Positions 1 through 8,493 of a stretch of 64,000 nt of DNA are shown here, piece by piece (position 1 is the stretch's first letter; each line of letters opens with the position of its first letter). Location of the stretch: positions 1 to 64,000 of the IMG/VR virus record IMGVR_UViG_3300021364_000017. One strand, written 5' to 3'. The DNA is from a virus. Position numbers and translations under genes: made by a program. A model generated the notes under the pieces. It was not told the DNA's origin. It worked only from the letters and a program-made list of their open reading frames with translations, and searched no databases.

Positions 1-464
1 GCCAGTATCTTTGATCCATTTTCTAATTCTATATTACCTTTGTTCCATACAAGAATACCCTGTTGCATCCATTTGGGCAAGTTCTCATATGCAGTTGCAA
101 GTCTTGCTAAAAGTTCTCTTGCAGTTGTCGCCTTGTTTGCCAGAATACCAATGTTGACACTATCATTAAAAATTGCATAGTGCAGTAGATATGATACACA
201 AGTAGTTGACTTACCAGTCTGACGAGGCATCTTACAGATATTAAATCTGTTATGATGAAATCTCTCAATAAGTTTTTCTTGAAAGTCGTAAGTCTTAAAT
301 GGTTGAAGGCCATGATCCAGAGTTACAATCTTTACATAATTACGAGCAAAGTATATCGGGTCATTCTTACATTTGATATACTCTTCAATTTGTTCTTGGG
401 TAAACTCAATTGCGGTATTCGCCTTCTTTAATAATGGGTTGCCCAAATAAACATCATTACTCAT
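1..464 (-). CDS. 17: Terminase large subunit (gp17), N-terminal part, cut by window edge
   Basis: This is the packaging motor ATPase/nuclease that fills the prohead with DNA. I translated it directly from the minus strand: it begins MSNDVYLGNPLLKKANTAIE and stays open for 154 codons to base 1, so the nuclease half is outside the window. The Walker A-type loop PRQTGKST and the preceding adenine-binding-like stretch (QPFKTYDFQEKLIERF) are those of T4-type large terminases. The start at 464 is preceded by AGGT about 9 bases upstream, next to the stop of the 451-residue gene, so the two are probably co-transcribed. The family call is secure. The oddity is its place: gene 16 lies 35 kb upstream rather than next door as in T4. 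Confidence 0.95.
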   Translation of the reverse strand, partial: MSNDVYLGNPLLKKANTAIEFTQEQIEEYIKCKNDPIYFARNYVKIVTLDHGLQPFKTYDFQEKLIERFHHNRFNICKMPRQTGKSTTCVSYLLHYAIFNDSVNIGILANKATTARELLARLATAYENLPKWMQQGILVWNKGNIELENGSKIL

Positions 465-474
465 AAAAAATTAC

Positions 475-1830
475 CTATCTAGTTTCTCGCCACTGAATAG
501 TATTAAAGACATCGGTTGTCGTATTAGTATCTAGATTATTCACAATAACAGCAAAAATATTACTATCATTAGAGTCAATATTTTGTGCGATATAAGATCT
601 TCTAGCAGTCGTTGGATTAAATGCAACACTAGCAGATGCTTGTTTACCTGATGGATTGTTTGCAGCAATCAAAGTTGCCTGTCTCAAATCTCCACCAGTT
701 GTTGTAAAAGCAGTTCCTACCGTAACATTGTATTCAACTGCAGAATCAGCATCAGCATCCACCCAAGTTCCACCAGTAATATTACTATTTCCAGGTAATC
801 TCCAAAGTTCAATTCTACAATTTGTAGAATCACTCAAAACTTCAATGTCAGTTAATCTTACTGTTGTTCTATTTGGGATTCCTTTGAATGTATTCTTACA
901 ACGAATTGCCATAACACACTGTCTCGCAGTCGCACCATCAGCATCGGAAAAAGATATTGGACCATCAAAGGCACCAAACTCAACACCAGTCTCAACATAT
1001 CCACCCTCACTCATTACAGTGGAGCAGATTTGTTCCATTGATGTGATGCCTACCGCAGTTCCAGTGTTAGCAACCTCACAACGAATGGGAAGAGATGGGA
1101 GTGACCAATATGCATGTTCTTCAATGTTGGAATGATTAAATTCGTGAAAATAAATTATCTGTCCACCGATGACAAATCCACAACGAACTCTACCAACACC
1201 TAACCACTGAAAGTCTGCTGCAAACAAATGGGTTTTTGTAAAATCTAGTTCAATACCAGAAAGAGTTGTTCCGTCTAACTTATCCAGATTCCAATCAGAT
1301 TGATTGACGACTGTATCACTGGCAATACCTGTATTGTATGATCGTCTTACAACAGAAATAGTTCCGTCTCCCTCCTGTTGAACGAATACTCCGTTTCTAT
1401 CATCAAAATATCCAATCTTCTTCGTGGTATTTTCTCTTACATCAATGAAGTTAAAACTAGTCAGCACAAATTGAGACTTACCAGGCATGTAGTGGTGATA
1501 CATTCTAGACTGGTGAATCACCTTATCTGTTGCACCAGTTCCAACAATTAATGCAATAGATGCTGTATTTGGGTTTACCTCAGTTGTAGATGCTGCACCA
1601 ACAGTCTTTGTAAGAAGTTCTACCTCTTCACCATAAATGTGAGAATAGTCGGCAAGAGTAAAAGTATCAGATACTCGCATCCTTCCAAATGCATCATATC
1701 CTCCACCACCTGCTCCAGTAGAAACTCCGCAGTTACCAATATTTCCATATCTATCTGCACACATGAACACTTCGTGAAGTGTTCTCTCCTGGTTTAGATA
1801 ATCTTGTGTATTCTTATTCCACTGAGCCAT
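475..1830 (-). CDS. Probable virion structural protein, 451 aa
   Basis: The protein begins MAQWNKNTQDYLNQERTLHE, then has a short Gly-rich loop (GAGGGGYDAFGRMRVSD, about residues 40-55). The rest is a long beta-rich body without signal peptide or membrane segment. Similar proteins occur in marine T4-like phages and other tailed phages near structural genes, usually as structural or hypothetical proteins. It lies directly upstream of gene 17, with 10 bases between its stop and the gene 17 start, and follows the 112-codon gene after 3 bases, so it is probably translated from one late message. I see no catalytic motif. The structural role is inferred from context only. Confidence 0.8.
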   Translation of the reverse strand: MAQWNKNTQDYLNQERTLHEVFMCADRYGNIGNCGVSTGAGGGGYDAFGRMRVSDTFTLADYSHIYGEEVELLTKTVGAASTTEVNPNTASIALIVGTGATDKVIHQSRMYHHYMPGKSQFVLTSFNFIDVRENTTKKIGYFDDRNGVFVQQEGDGTISVVRRSYNTGIASDTVVNQSDWNLDKLDGTTLSGIELDFTKTHLFAADFQWLGVGRVRCGFVIGGQIIYFHEFNHSNIEEHAYWSLPSLPIRCEVANTGTAVGITSMEQICSTVMSEGGYVETGVEFGAFDGPISFSDADGATARQCVMAIRCKNTFKGIPNRTTVRLTDIEVLSDSTNCRIELWRLPGNSNITGGTWVDADADSAVEYNVTVGTAFTTTGGDLRQATLIAANNPSGKQASASVAFNPTTARRSYIAQNIDSNDSNIFAVIVNNLDTNTTTDVFNTIQWRETR

Positions 1831-1833
1831 AAT

Positions 1834-2169
1834 TTATACCCAATCTAATTTTCCTGGATGATATCTCTTTATATCGCCAAATTTTACTAATGGTTTTTCT
1901 TCGACGGGATATATTCTTTGAACAATTGCTCCAGGATATTCACCTTGAAGTTGTTCTGCTAACTCTTGATTTGTTGGAAGTCTCACAGAATTTGCTTGTT
2001 CTAACTTCACTCTGTAAATACTTCCCATCCAAACAAAGTCTGCTTGGTATTGATAGTTCTCTTCTACTTGTTGTTCTGGTGAAGCAGAATTACTACTTAC
2101 ATTGAGAGTTCCATTGAAGTCACCGTGAATAGTGACAGACTCTTTTATAAATTCTTTGAAATCTTTCAT
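1834..2169 (-). CDS. Small conserved phage protein, paralogue of a domain in its upstream neighbour
   Basis: I place the start at 2169, giving MKDFKEFIKESVTIHGDFNG. There its ATG overlaps the upstream stop (TGATG), the usual coupling in this operon; the open frame runs four codons further up to MEVL. The protein is 111 residues. Residues about 40-100 (QADFVWMGSIYRVKLEQ ... YPGAIVQRIYPV) match residues about 230-285 of the preceding protein (VYLVGFTWRGKYMMMKIFFP ... YPGSFVKHFYLAPY), so the two share a small domain. The opening MKDFKEFIKES resembles N-termini common to many small T4-like phage proteins. Function is unknown. Confidence 0.8.
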   Translation of the reverse strand: MKDFKEFIKESVTIHGDFNGTLNVSSNSASPEQQVEENYQYQADFVWMGSIYRVKLEQANSVRLPTNQELAEQLQGEYPGAIVQRIYPVEEKPLVKFGDIKRYHPGKLDWV

Positions 2170-3311
2170 CAGCACTTCCAACGACGACGGGCTTTACAGA
2201 TTGCTTTATCTGGTGTCTTTGAACAATCGATGTTGTGCATCTTTTGTTGTCCAGCAGAACGGGAACAATAAGACTTACGTCTCTTTGCATCCTTACTACC
2301 GGGTTTGGGATCACCAGTCACAGCAGTCTTTAGTTTTGAACCAGGATTTTCACGACGGTATGCAGCTACTGCCTTTTTACTCATACCATCAGTTTTATCT
2401 GACTTATTAACTTTCTGCCAATCTTCTTCAATTTCAACTTCTTCTTTGACACCAACATTCAACATTGGTTCACTTGGATCATAAGGAGCAAGATAAAAAT
2501 GTTTTACAAAAGAACCAGGATACACCTTTTCAAGAGCATCTTGAACTTCACTTCTTGCAGGTTTTCTGACTTCTGGGAAGAAAATCTTCATCATCATATA
2601 CTTACCTCTCCATGTAAATCCAACGAGGTATACATTACCATTCTGAGCAGGAACTCTTGTTGCCTCCTCAATTGTTTCTTCTTCTTTTGTTTCTTCACCA
2701 ACTGGAACACAGTTAGGAACCATTTTCTTTCCTTTCTTCTTCATACCCTTTTGGGTATAACCAACCCAACACTTCTCATCAATAACTTCAACTTCAATAC
2801 CAGCCTTCCTCATTGAGTTGATTTGAAGGTCGGTAAATTCTGGAAGAGCCATGAACTCTTCATTCTTTGATTTACCATAGTTTGAAGCACCTTTTTTACG
2901 ACACTGAACTAAACGTCCAGATGCATAAGCAGAAGGCCATACTTTAGCAGATGCCTTGACCTTATGGTAACATGCGTCTTTTTTACCACTACCTTTACCC
3001 TTCTTATCTGCTTCGTTGATTTCCATTTCTTCTTTCATTTTCTTTTTTGGTTTATCAGTTGAAACGTAAGTGGGCTTTGCAGCACCAGTTTTTGACTGTT
3101 GATTTGGATCTGCTGCCTTCTTTCTACGAGCCGCAGACTTTCTTTCTGCAGGTGTCATACTTGCTCTTTTAGAAGATGAAACACACTTTGGTGTACCCTC
3201 TCCAGGTTCATCACTTGCACAGGTACCACCAGTAACTACATTCACCCAACCAGATTTACCATCTTTGGATTTGGATCCCTTGAACCACTTATGTAAATTA
3301 CCTTCCTGCAT
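2169..3311 (-). CDS. Lys- and Cys-rich modular protein, 380 aa, unknown function
   Basis: The protein is strongly basic and built from short modules that recur in phage proteins. Residues 1-80 hold HKWFKGSKSKDGKSGWVNVV followed by a Cys pair. About residues 105-150 hold DACYHKVKASAKVWPSAYAS and QCRKKGASNYGKS. About 180-205 hold KCWVGYTQKGMKKKGKKMVP with NCVP. About 230-285 form a folded domain shared with the next gene. The C-terminus (about 325-380) has YCSRSAGQQKMHNIDCSKTP and a final Cys (RRRWKC). The conserved Cys and Lys/Arg suggest small metal- or nucleic-acid-binding units, but no family function is established. A late promoter (TATAAATA) lies 23 bases upstream of the ATG. Confidence 0.8.
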   Translation of the reverse strand: MQEGNLHKWFKGSKSKDGKSGWVNVVTGGTCASDEPGEGTPKCVSSSKRASMTPAERKSAARRKKAADPNQQSKTGAAKPTYVSTDKPKKKMKEEMEINEADKKGKGSGKKDACYHKVKASAKVWPSAYASGRLVQCRKKGASNYGKSKNEEFMALPEFTDLQINSMRKAGIEVEVIDEKCWVGYTQKGMKKKGKKMVPNCVPVGEETKEEETIEEATRVPAQNGNVYLVGFTWRGKYMMMKIFFPEVRKPARSEVQDALEKVYPGSFVKHFYLAPYDPSEPMLNVGVKEEVEIEEDWQKVNKSDKTDGMSKKAVAAYRRENPGSKLKTAVTGDPKPGSKDAKRRKSYCSRSAGQQKMHNIDCSKTPDKAICKARRRWKC

Positions 3312-3334
3312 TTTAAAGAAGAGTTCTCTTTTTT

Positions 3335-3342
3335 TATTTATA
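3335..3342 (-). promoter_or_regulatory. Late promoter TATAAATA
   Basis: A perfect T4-type late -10 element, 23 bases before the ATG of the Cys-rich protein gene. It follows the end of the 88-codon gene. Confidence 0.7.
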
Positions 3343-3347
3343 TAATA

Positions 3348-3614
3348 TTATGATGCAATGGAAAAGCTACCACCAATAGAAACAGCAGCAACCTGACTAT
3401 GTGTCATTGGTGGTATTTCAACAACAACTTCCCCCATAACATCCATTGTTTCTGATGATACTCCAAGAATGTTATGTGAATTCATAACAGTATCTGCCAC
3501 GGTATAACCGATACCACCACCATGCATCATAGTTTGTGCGTCCATCCATTCAGAAGTAGTGTAAGTCATTACTGCTTCTTCTATGGTTCCAGTGTTTCTA
3601 ATTATAATTACCAT
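3348..3614 (-). CDS. Small hypothetical protein, 88 aa
   Basis: This short ORF lies between the beta-helix fibre gene and the Cys-rich gene. It begins MVIIIRNTGTIEEAVMTYTT and is rich in Met, Gly and Val, with hydrophobic beta-like segments (EVVVEIPPMTHSQVAAVSIG) but no clear membrane helix. AGGA sits a few bases before the ATG at 3614. An internal start at codon 16 (MTYTTSEWMDAQTMMHGG) is possible. The gap to the upstream stop is 39 bases and shows no late promoter, so it is probably read through from the fibre gene. I do not recognise a family. Confidence 0.65.
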   Translation of the reverse strand: MVIIIRNTGTIEEAVMTYTTSEWMDAQTMMHGGGIGYTVADTVMNSHNILGVSSETMDVMGEVVVEIPPMTHSQVAAVSIGGSFSIAS

Positions 3615-3653
3615 TGTTCCTAATAGAATAAGTAAAAAATTGGAAGTGGTTGT

Positions 3654-6600
3654 TTATACAAGATTTGCTCTGATAAATGAACCTGAGTTTCCTGTTGTAT
3701 TTAATGCAGGTGAAGTGGCAGTTCTATTACCGGAAAGAACTGAATTTGAACCGCTAAGATTACTAAAGTCAATATAACCAGCCGATGCTGCAAGTACTCC
3801 TGTATTTCCGTTATTTGTTACAGTGGCACCTCTAATTTGAATAGAACCATTCTCACGGCAGGTAACACCTCTTCTACCATTATTAGTAAAGGTGGAACTA
3901 TTCGCACGAGTTGATGAATTTTCAAGACAGGTCAATCCATCTCTCCCATTATTGGAAATGTAAGACCCTATCAAACGAGATGTTCCATTACGAAGAATGT
4001 TAATACCATCACCATTATTATTGGAAATTGTTATATTATTATTCTGTCCTAAAATAATTCCAGAAGTATTACTACAACCTCCTGCACAGTTGGTGATACT
4101 TACACCATCTAGCACTGCACTTCCACCAAAAACTAGAGCAAGACCTCGACCACGGAAATTATGAATAGAGGCATTATTTAGCTGAATAACACCTCCAAGA
4201 CCTCCTAATAGTCCGTTCTGAACTAGTATTCCATCATTTGGTTGAGAGGGGTTGCTATCCACAAAGTTCCCCCTAATAAGGATATTACTGATATTTAAAG
4301 AAGTTTCTGGACCAACAGTAATGCCAGTGGTGTTATTAAACTGCCATATTGTGTTAAAGTAATTTTTTAATACTGTGTCATTATTTGATTGAGAACTAGA
4401 GGTATATCCTCTAATGGCAGCACCACCATTACCACCATTCAGTGTCGCTCCGAAGGGTCTAGTACCTGTAGGTGTGGCTCCGACATATCTGATTTGAGAG
4501 CCCTGAGGATGGTCCAATCTGATTGAGGAAGTGAATGTATAAGTTCCTGAACCAACCGAAACTGTAACTGTCACATTACTCTTAATACGTCTTTGAGATA
4601 AAAATTCTGCAGCCTTTGTTGGTGTCGCCCAAGGAAAACTTATACTTCCATCACCAGTTGAATCATTACCATTGGTCGTTACATAAAGAGTGAGATTTGA
4701 AGTTATGATTAGAGATGTGGAACCTGCTAATTGCGAATTGGCGATGGTTCCCACAAGAGATGATGCTCTGTAATCAGTAGCATCTTGTAAATTAAATGCT
4801 GGTGTAGGATCCGCTTGGCCGAGACTTAATTCAACACCACCATAAGAAACTTCTGAGTTGGATAACTTACCATTTGAGATAGAACCTGCTAACTGATCAT
4901 TAGTGATGGTTCCGGTTAGATTTGTAGTTGGTAAACTTCCACTAAAAGATGTTGCAGTAATAACACCAGCGAGATTTACATTACCCGTTCCAGTAATATC
5001 ATTATTATTAACATCAAGATTTCCACCTAATTCAGGACTTGTATCACCTACAATGTCAGTACTAACACCAGTCAGTGAACTATATCGATAACCAGTAGCA
5101 TCTATTAAATTAAATGCTGGAGTGTTATCTGTACTACCAAGACTGAGTGGTACACCACCATAAGAAACAGATGAGTTTGCTAACTTATTATTTGCAATAG
5201 AACCTGCCAACTGGTCATTACTGATGGTCCCACTGAAAGATACGGTTACAATTCCTGCAGAAGCTGGAGTTGCTGATAGATTTGATCCAAAATTAATCGT
5301 TCCTGCAGTACCGACAGATACATCATTATCAAGAATAATTACCTCAGCAATATCACTTGCACCACTTGTTATTGTATGCGTGCTAATATCAGTAATTCTG
5401 CCATCAGATACTGTAATTTGCAATATAGAACTTTCACTTCCATATGTTGCATCTGGAGCATCAACAGTACCAGTTAAACCAATACCAGAACCAGTTATAG
5501 AATTACCAGTAGATATAGTTACATCACTCTCAAAATCTCCATTAACAACAAAATCGCCGAAAACAGTTACAGTTGAAACTCCAGTTTCTCCAACTCCATC
5601 TATAAGAAGAGCAGTAGTAATACCCACAAAATTTCCAACTTCTTCAAATGTACCTACTGTGTCGTCATCATTAATCAATTGGAATTCGTGCATTCCAGAC
5701 AAGTACCTGATTCTATCTGTTCCAAATTGACTATGATTATCATTACCTTTATAAAGAAGTAGTTCCGAATCCTCTGGATAATTATAAATTCTTTCACCAA
5801 TATAAGTATGAGTGTATGGTACTCTGGATGCAATTTGTTGAACTCCGGGAGAAATTACCCCATCCCAAAAAGTTCCATGAAACGCAATAAAGTTTGATGT
5901 TGTAGAGATACCAACTCTAACATTTCCATCAGCTTGAAGAGCAATATCTCCTGCAGTACTAATCTCAGCACCTGGAGTTGTATTTTTTGCAATGTGAACT
6001 CTTGCTGTTGGTAGAGTTGTTCCGATTCCAACATCTCCTGGTCCAGTGACAACCAACCTTTGATATAGATTATCATGTGTTGCAGCACCATCAATTGTTC
6101 TAAGATCTTCAGATGGAATTGGATGACTATAAGTATCAATATGAACTTCTGCTGCCGCTAATCTGATTCTATCTGCACCAGGTTCTCTAGTTGGAGGAGT
6201 AAATGGGAACGGGTCATTACCTTTGAAAAGTAGTAATTCAGATTTTTGTCCAACTCTTAAGTTTGGATCTGAACTTGGATTATCGTTTCTATATACGTCA
6301 TCATATACTCTTTCAGCAATAAAACTATGAGTATATAAGTGGAAATTCTTCTCATCAACACCAGGATCAAGAGATCCATCCAAATAAGTTCCATGAAATG
6401 CAATATAGTTGGTTGTTGATGAGAATCCAACTCTTACATTTCCATCAGCTTGAAGAGCAATGTCGTTGTTTTCGTTAGGTCCAATATGTACTTTAGCATT
6501 TGCAGAAGTTGTTCCAATTCCTACATCACCAGAAATATATGTATTCCCTTGAACCTGTAGAATATTATCAGTCCCATTGGCATTTACTTCTATTGAAGAA

Positions 6601-8348
6601 TTTGTAGCACTACTATTATTTGATCCAATTAATATGTTTCCGCCAGTTCCAACAAATAATCTATTATTTACTCTACCTGGAAATCTATCTCTAAGTGCTA
6701 ATCCATTTGGTCCACCATATACATCCCAATATGATGTATTTGTTGTTATAGTAGAATTCCAGGTTTGGAATTCCACAGCAGAGTCTAGTGTTGAACTATC
6801 AGCAATTCTTGCGATTTTGACAGTTGCTGAAGTGTCAATAAAGTTAATAGGTCTAAATGCTTTGATTCCGGTCGTTGCATTAAAATCTAGAAGATTATCA
6901 AAGTTCAAATTTAAATGGTTTCTATTACCAGCAATAATTTTACCCACTAAGGATAAATTACCAATAACTTCTAATCTTTGTGAAGGATCATCTGTACCAA
7001 TACCAATTGAACCAGCAGAACCTACACGAACTCTTTCTGTTCCAGCAGTTTCTATTGTGAAATTATCATTTGATGGAAATCTAATTGAAGTATCTGTATC
7101 ACCTATATGAGTAATTTTATCCGCAATAGAAATATCACCTGAAAAATTAGCAGATGTTGCTGTGAGTACTCCAGTTACAACTAAAGTATCTGTATTGATA
7201 CTGCCAGTATTTGCAACTCCAGTAAGACCAGAACCATCACCAAAGAATGATGTCGCAGTAACTATACCAAGAGTTGATACTCCAGTCACAACTAAAGTAT
7301 CTGCATTAATGTTTCCAGTTTTTGCAACTCCAGTAAGACCAGAACCATCACCAAAGAATGATGTTGCTGTTACAATTCCCGTAAGATTTATATTTCCTGT
7401 TCCAGTAATATTATTATTATTAACATCTAAATTACCACCTAATTGTGGACTAGCATCTCCTACGATATTTGTTGAAATTCCCGTAAGACTATCATAAGGA
7501 TAATTAGTGGCATCACTTAAATCAAATGCAGGAGTGTCATCACTACCTCCTAAAGATAGTTGAACTCCACCATAAGAAACTGTGGAGTTATCTAAAGAAC
7601 TGTTTGGGATATTTGTTAAAGATCCACCAGAACCAGAGAATGTAGTTGCTGTTACAATTCCCGTAAGATTTATATTACCTGTTCCGACAATATCATTATT
7701 ATTAATATCAAGATTACCACCCAATTGAGGGCTAGTATCACCCACAATATCTGTAGTTACTCCGGTAAGACTATTATATGGATAATTAGTAGCATCACTT
7801 AAATCAAATGCTGGAGTGTTATCGGTACTACCAAGACTTAAGGTAACACCACCATAAGTAACACTATCATTTACAAGTTTGTCATTAGAAATATTACCTG
7901 ATAACTGCGAATTATCAATAGTTCCACTCAAGGATACGGTTACAATTCCTGCAGATGCTGGAGTTACTGAAAGATTTGATCCAAAATTAATCGTTCCAGC
8001 AGTACCTACAGATACATCATTATCAAGAATGACTATTTCTGCAATGTCACTTGCACCTGTGGTTAAGGTATGTGTGTTGACATCGGTAATTCTTCCATCA
8101 GTCACAGTAATTTGTAACAGGGCACTTTCGCTTCCATATGTTGCATCTGGAGCATCAACAGTCGCGGTTAGCCCTATACCCGATCCAGAGAAGGATGTGC
8201 CAGTGACAGCTCCAGAAACTTGAACATCCCCATCAACATCCAGTTTAGATGATGGTAGAGTAGATCCTATACCAACACGATCATTAATAATATTGACAGA
8301 TAATATATTATCTGAAACTAAATCACCACTCTCTCTGGTTTTTCCCAT
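3654..8348 (-). CDS. Tail-fibre-like protein with repeat shaft and C-terminal beta-helix, 1564 aa
   Basis: A very likely receptor-binding or fibre protein. The N-terminus (MGKTRESGDLVSDN ... RVGIGSTLPSSKLDV) is shared with the 1996-residue fibre encoded upstream. Residues to about 1180 are marine-phage fibre repeats: 'SPQLGGNLDINNNDI', 'GTGNINLTGIVTATSF', 'GDGSGLTGV' and 'VSYGGVxLSLGxxDxTPAF'. The last 350 residues differ: after YVTTNGNDSTGDGSISFPWA they show a pectate-lyase-like right-handed beta-helix pattern with repeated NNGxxGV/L turns (SYISNNGRDGLTCLENSS, STFTNNGRRGVTCRENGS). There is no S74 chaperone domain, unlike its paralogue. AAGGGAT is the ribosome site, and AATAAATA lies 14 bases before the ATG. 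Enzymatic activity of the helix on a surface glycan is possible but not shown. Confidence 0.9.
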   Translation of the reverse strand: MGKTRESGDLVSDNILSVNIINDRVGIGSTLPSSKLDVDGDVQVSGAVTGTSFSGSGIGLTATVDAPDATYGSESALLQITVTDGRITDVNTHTLTTGASDIAEIVILDNDVSVGTAGTINFGSNLSVTPASAGIVTVSLSGTIDNSQLSGNISNDKLVNDSVTYGGVTLSLGSTDNTPAFDLSDATNYPYNSLTGVTTDIVGDTSPQLGGNLDINNNDIVGTGNINLTGIVTATTFSGSGGSLTNIPNSSLDNSTVSYGGVQLSLGGSDDTPAFDLSDATNYPYDSLTGISTNIVGDASPQLGGNLDVNNNNITGTGNINLTGIVTATSFFGDGSGLTGVAKTGNINADTLVVTGVSTLGIVTATSFFGDGSGLTGVANTGSINTDTLVVTGVLTATSANFSGDISIADKITHIGDTDTSIRFPSNDNFTIETAGTERVRVGSAGSIGIGTDDPSQRLEVIGNLSLVGKIIAGNRNHLNLNFDNLLDFNATTGIKAFRPINFIDTSATVKIARIADSSTLDSAVEFQTWNSTITTNTSYWDVYGGPNGLALRDRFPGRVNNRLFVGTGGNILIGSNNSSATNSSIEVNANGTDNILQVQGNTYISGDVGIGTTSANAKVHIGPNENNDIALQADGNVRVGFSSTTNYIAFHGTYLDGSLDPGVDEKNFHLYTHSFIAERVYDDVYRNDNPSSDPNLRVGQKSELLLFKGNDPFPFTPPTREPGADRIRLAAAEVHIDTYSHPIPSEDLRTIDGAATHDNLYQRLVVTGPGDVGIGTTLPTARVHIAKNTTPGAEISTAGDIALQADGNVRVGISTTSNFIAFHGTFWDGVISPGVQQIASRVPYTHTYIGERIYNYPEDSELLLYKGNDNHSQFGTDRIRYLSGMHEFQLINDDDTVGTFEEVGNFVGITTALLIDGVGETGVSTVTVFGDFVVNGDFESDVTISTGNSITGSGIGLTGTVDAPDATYGSESSILQITVSDGRITDISTHTITSGASDIAEVIILDNDVSVGTAGTINFGSNLSATPASAGIVTVSFSGTISNDQLAGSIANNKLANSSVSYGGVPLSLGSTDNTPAFNLIDATGYRYSSLTGVSTDIVGDTSPELGGNLDVNNNDITGTGNVNLAGVITATSFSGSLPTTNLTGTITNDQLAGSISNGKLSNSEVSYGGVELSLGQADPTPAFNLQDATDYRASSLVGTIANSQLAGSTSLIITSNLTLYVTTNGNDSTGDGSISFPWATPTKAAEFLSQRRIKSNVTVTVSVGSGTYTFTSSIRLDHPQGSQIRYVGATPTGTRPFGATLNGGNGGAAIRGYTSSSQSNNDTVLKNYFNTIWQFNNTTGITVGPETSLNISNILIRGNFVDSNPSQPNDGILVQNGLLGGLGGVIQLNNASIHNFRGRGLALVFGGSAVLDGVSITNCAGGCSNTSGIILGQNNNITISNNNGDGINILRNGTSRLIGSYISNNGRDGLTCLENSSTRANSSTFTNNGRRGVTCRENGSIQIRGATVTNNGNTGVLAASAGYIDFSNLSGSNSVLSGNRTATSPALNTTGNSGSFIRANLV

Positions 8349-8369
8349 ATCCCTTTTCTAACTATTTAT
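8334..8369 (-). repeat. 36-base promoter/start repeat, copy A
   Basis: Late promoter, ribosome site and first codons of the 1564-residue fibre gene are identical for 36 bases to 14469-14504 before the 1996-residue fibre gene. A second exact match of 43 bases (8240-8282 against 14378-14420) lies inside the coding starts. Confidence 0.85.
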
Positions 8370-8370
8370 T
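8363..8370 (-). promoter_or_regulatory. Late promoter AATAAATA
   Basis: Late -10-type element 14 bases before the 1564-residue fibre gene. It lies at the edge of a 36-base exact repeat shared with the promoter region of the 1996-residue fibre gene, which supports its function. Confidence 0.65.
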
Positions 8371-8412
8371 AGAAGTTTGTAAATCAAGACGTTGTTAATA
8401 CCCAATAAGATG

Positions 8413-8493
8413 TCAAGTAAGACCATTATCTCTTTTATTTAATATTCTATATCCTAATGAAAAACCATTATCAAAATTAAATTCGTTATACAT
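8413..8493 (-). pseudogene. 26-codon ORF, apparent remnant of a kelch-type fibre gene
   Basis: This ORF is not a shadow: its ATG overlaps the stop of the S74 fibre gene (TAATG) and it encodes MYNEFNFDNGFSLGYRIL and eight more residues before TGA. It matches the first 21 residues of the 431-residue kelch-like protein (MNNYFDHDNGFSKGYSAL) at 13 positions. That protein follows the other S74 fibre gene with the same kind of stop/start overlap (TGATG). The simplest reading is that a fibre-plus-follower cassette was duplicated and the follower here was truncated after about 25 codons. It could still be translated as a short peptide. The remaining bases up to the next gene show nothing else except a late promoter. 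Confidence 0.6.

Noticed and set aside
656-1135. Plus-strand ORF of 159 codons opposite the 451-residue structural gene
   Set aside because: Antisense shadow: no promoter or ribosome site, and the minus-strand frame is continuous and conserved-looking.
8349-8412. Possible terminator between two fibre genes
   Set aside because: I found no stem of useful length followed by a T-run; only the late promoter is supported.
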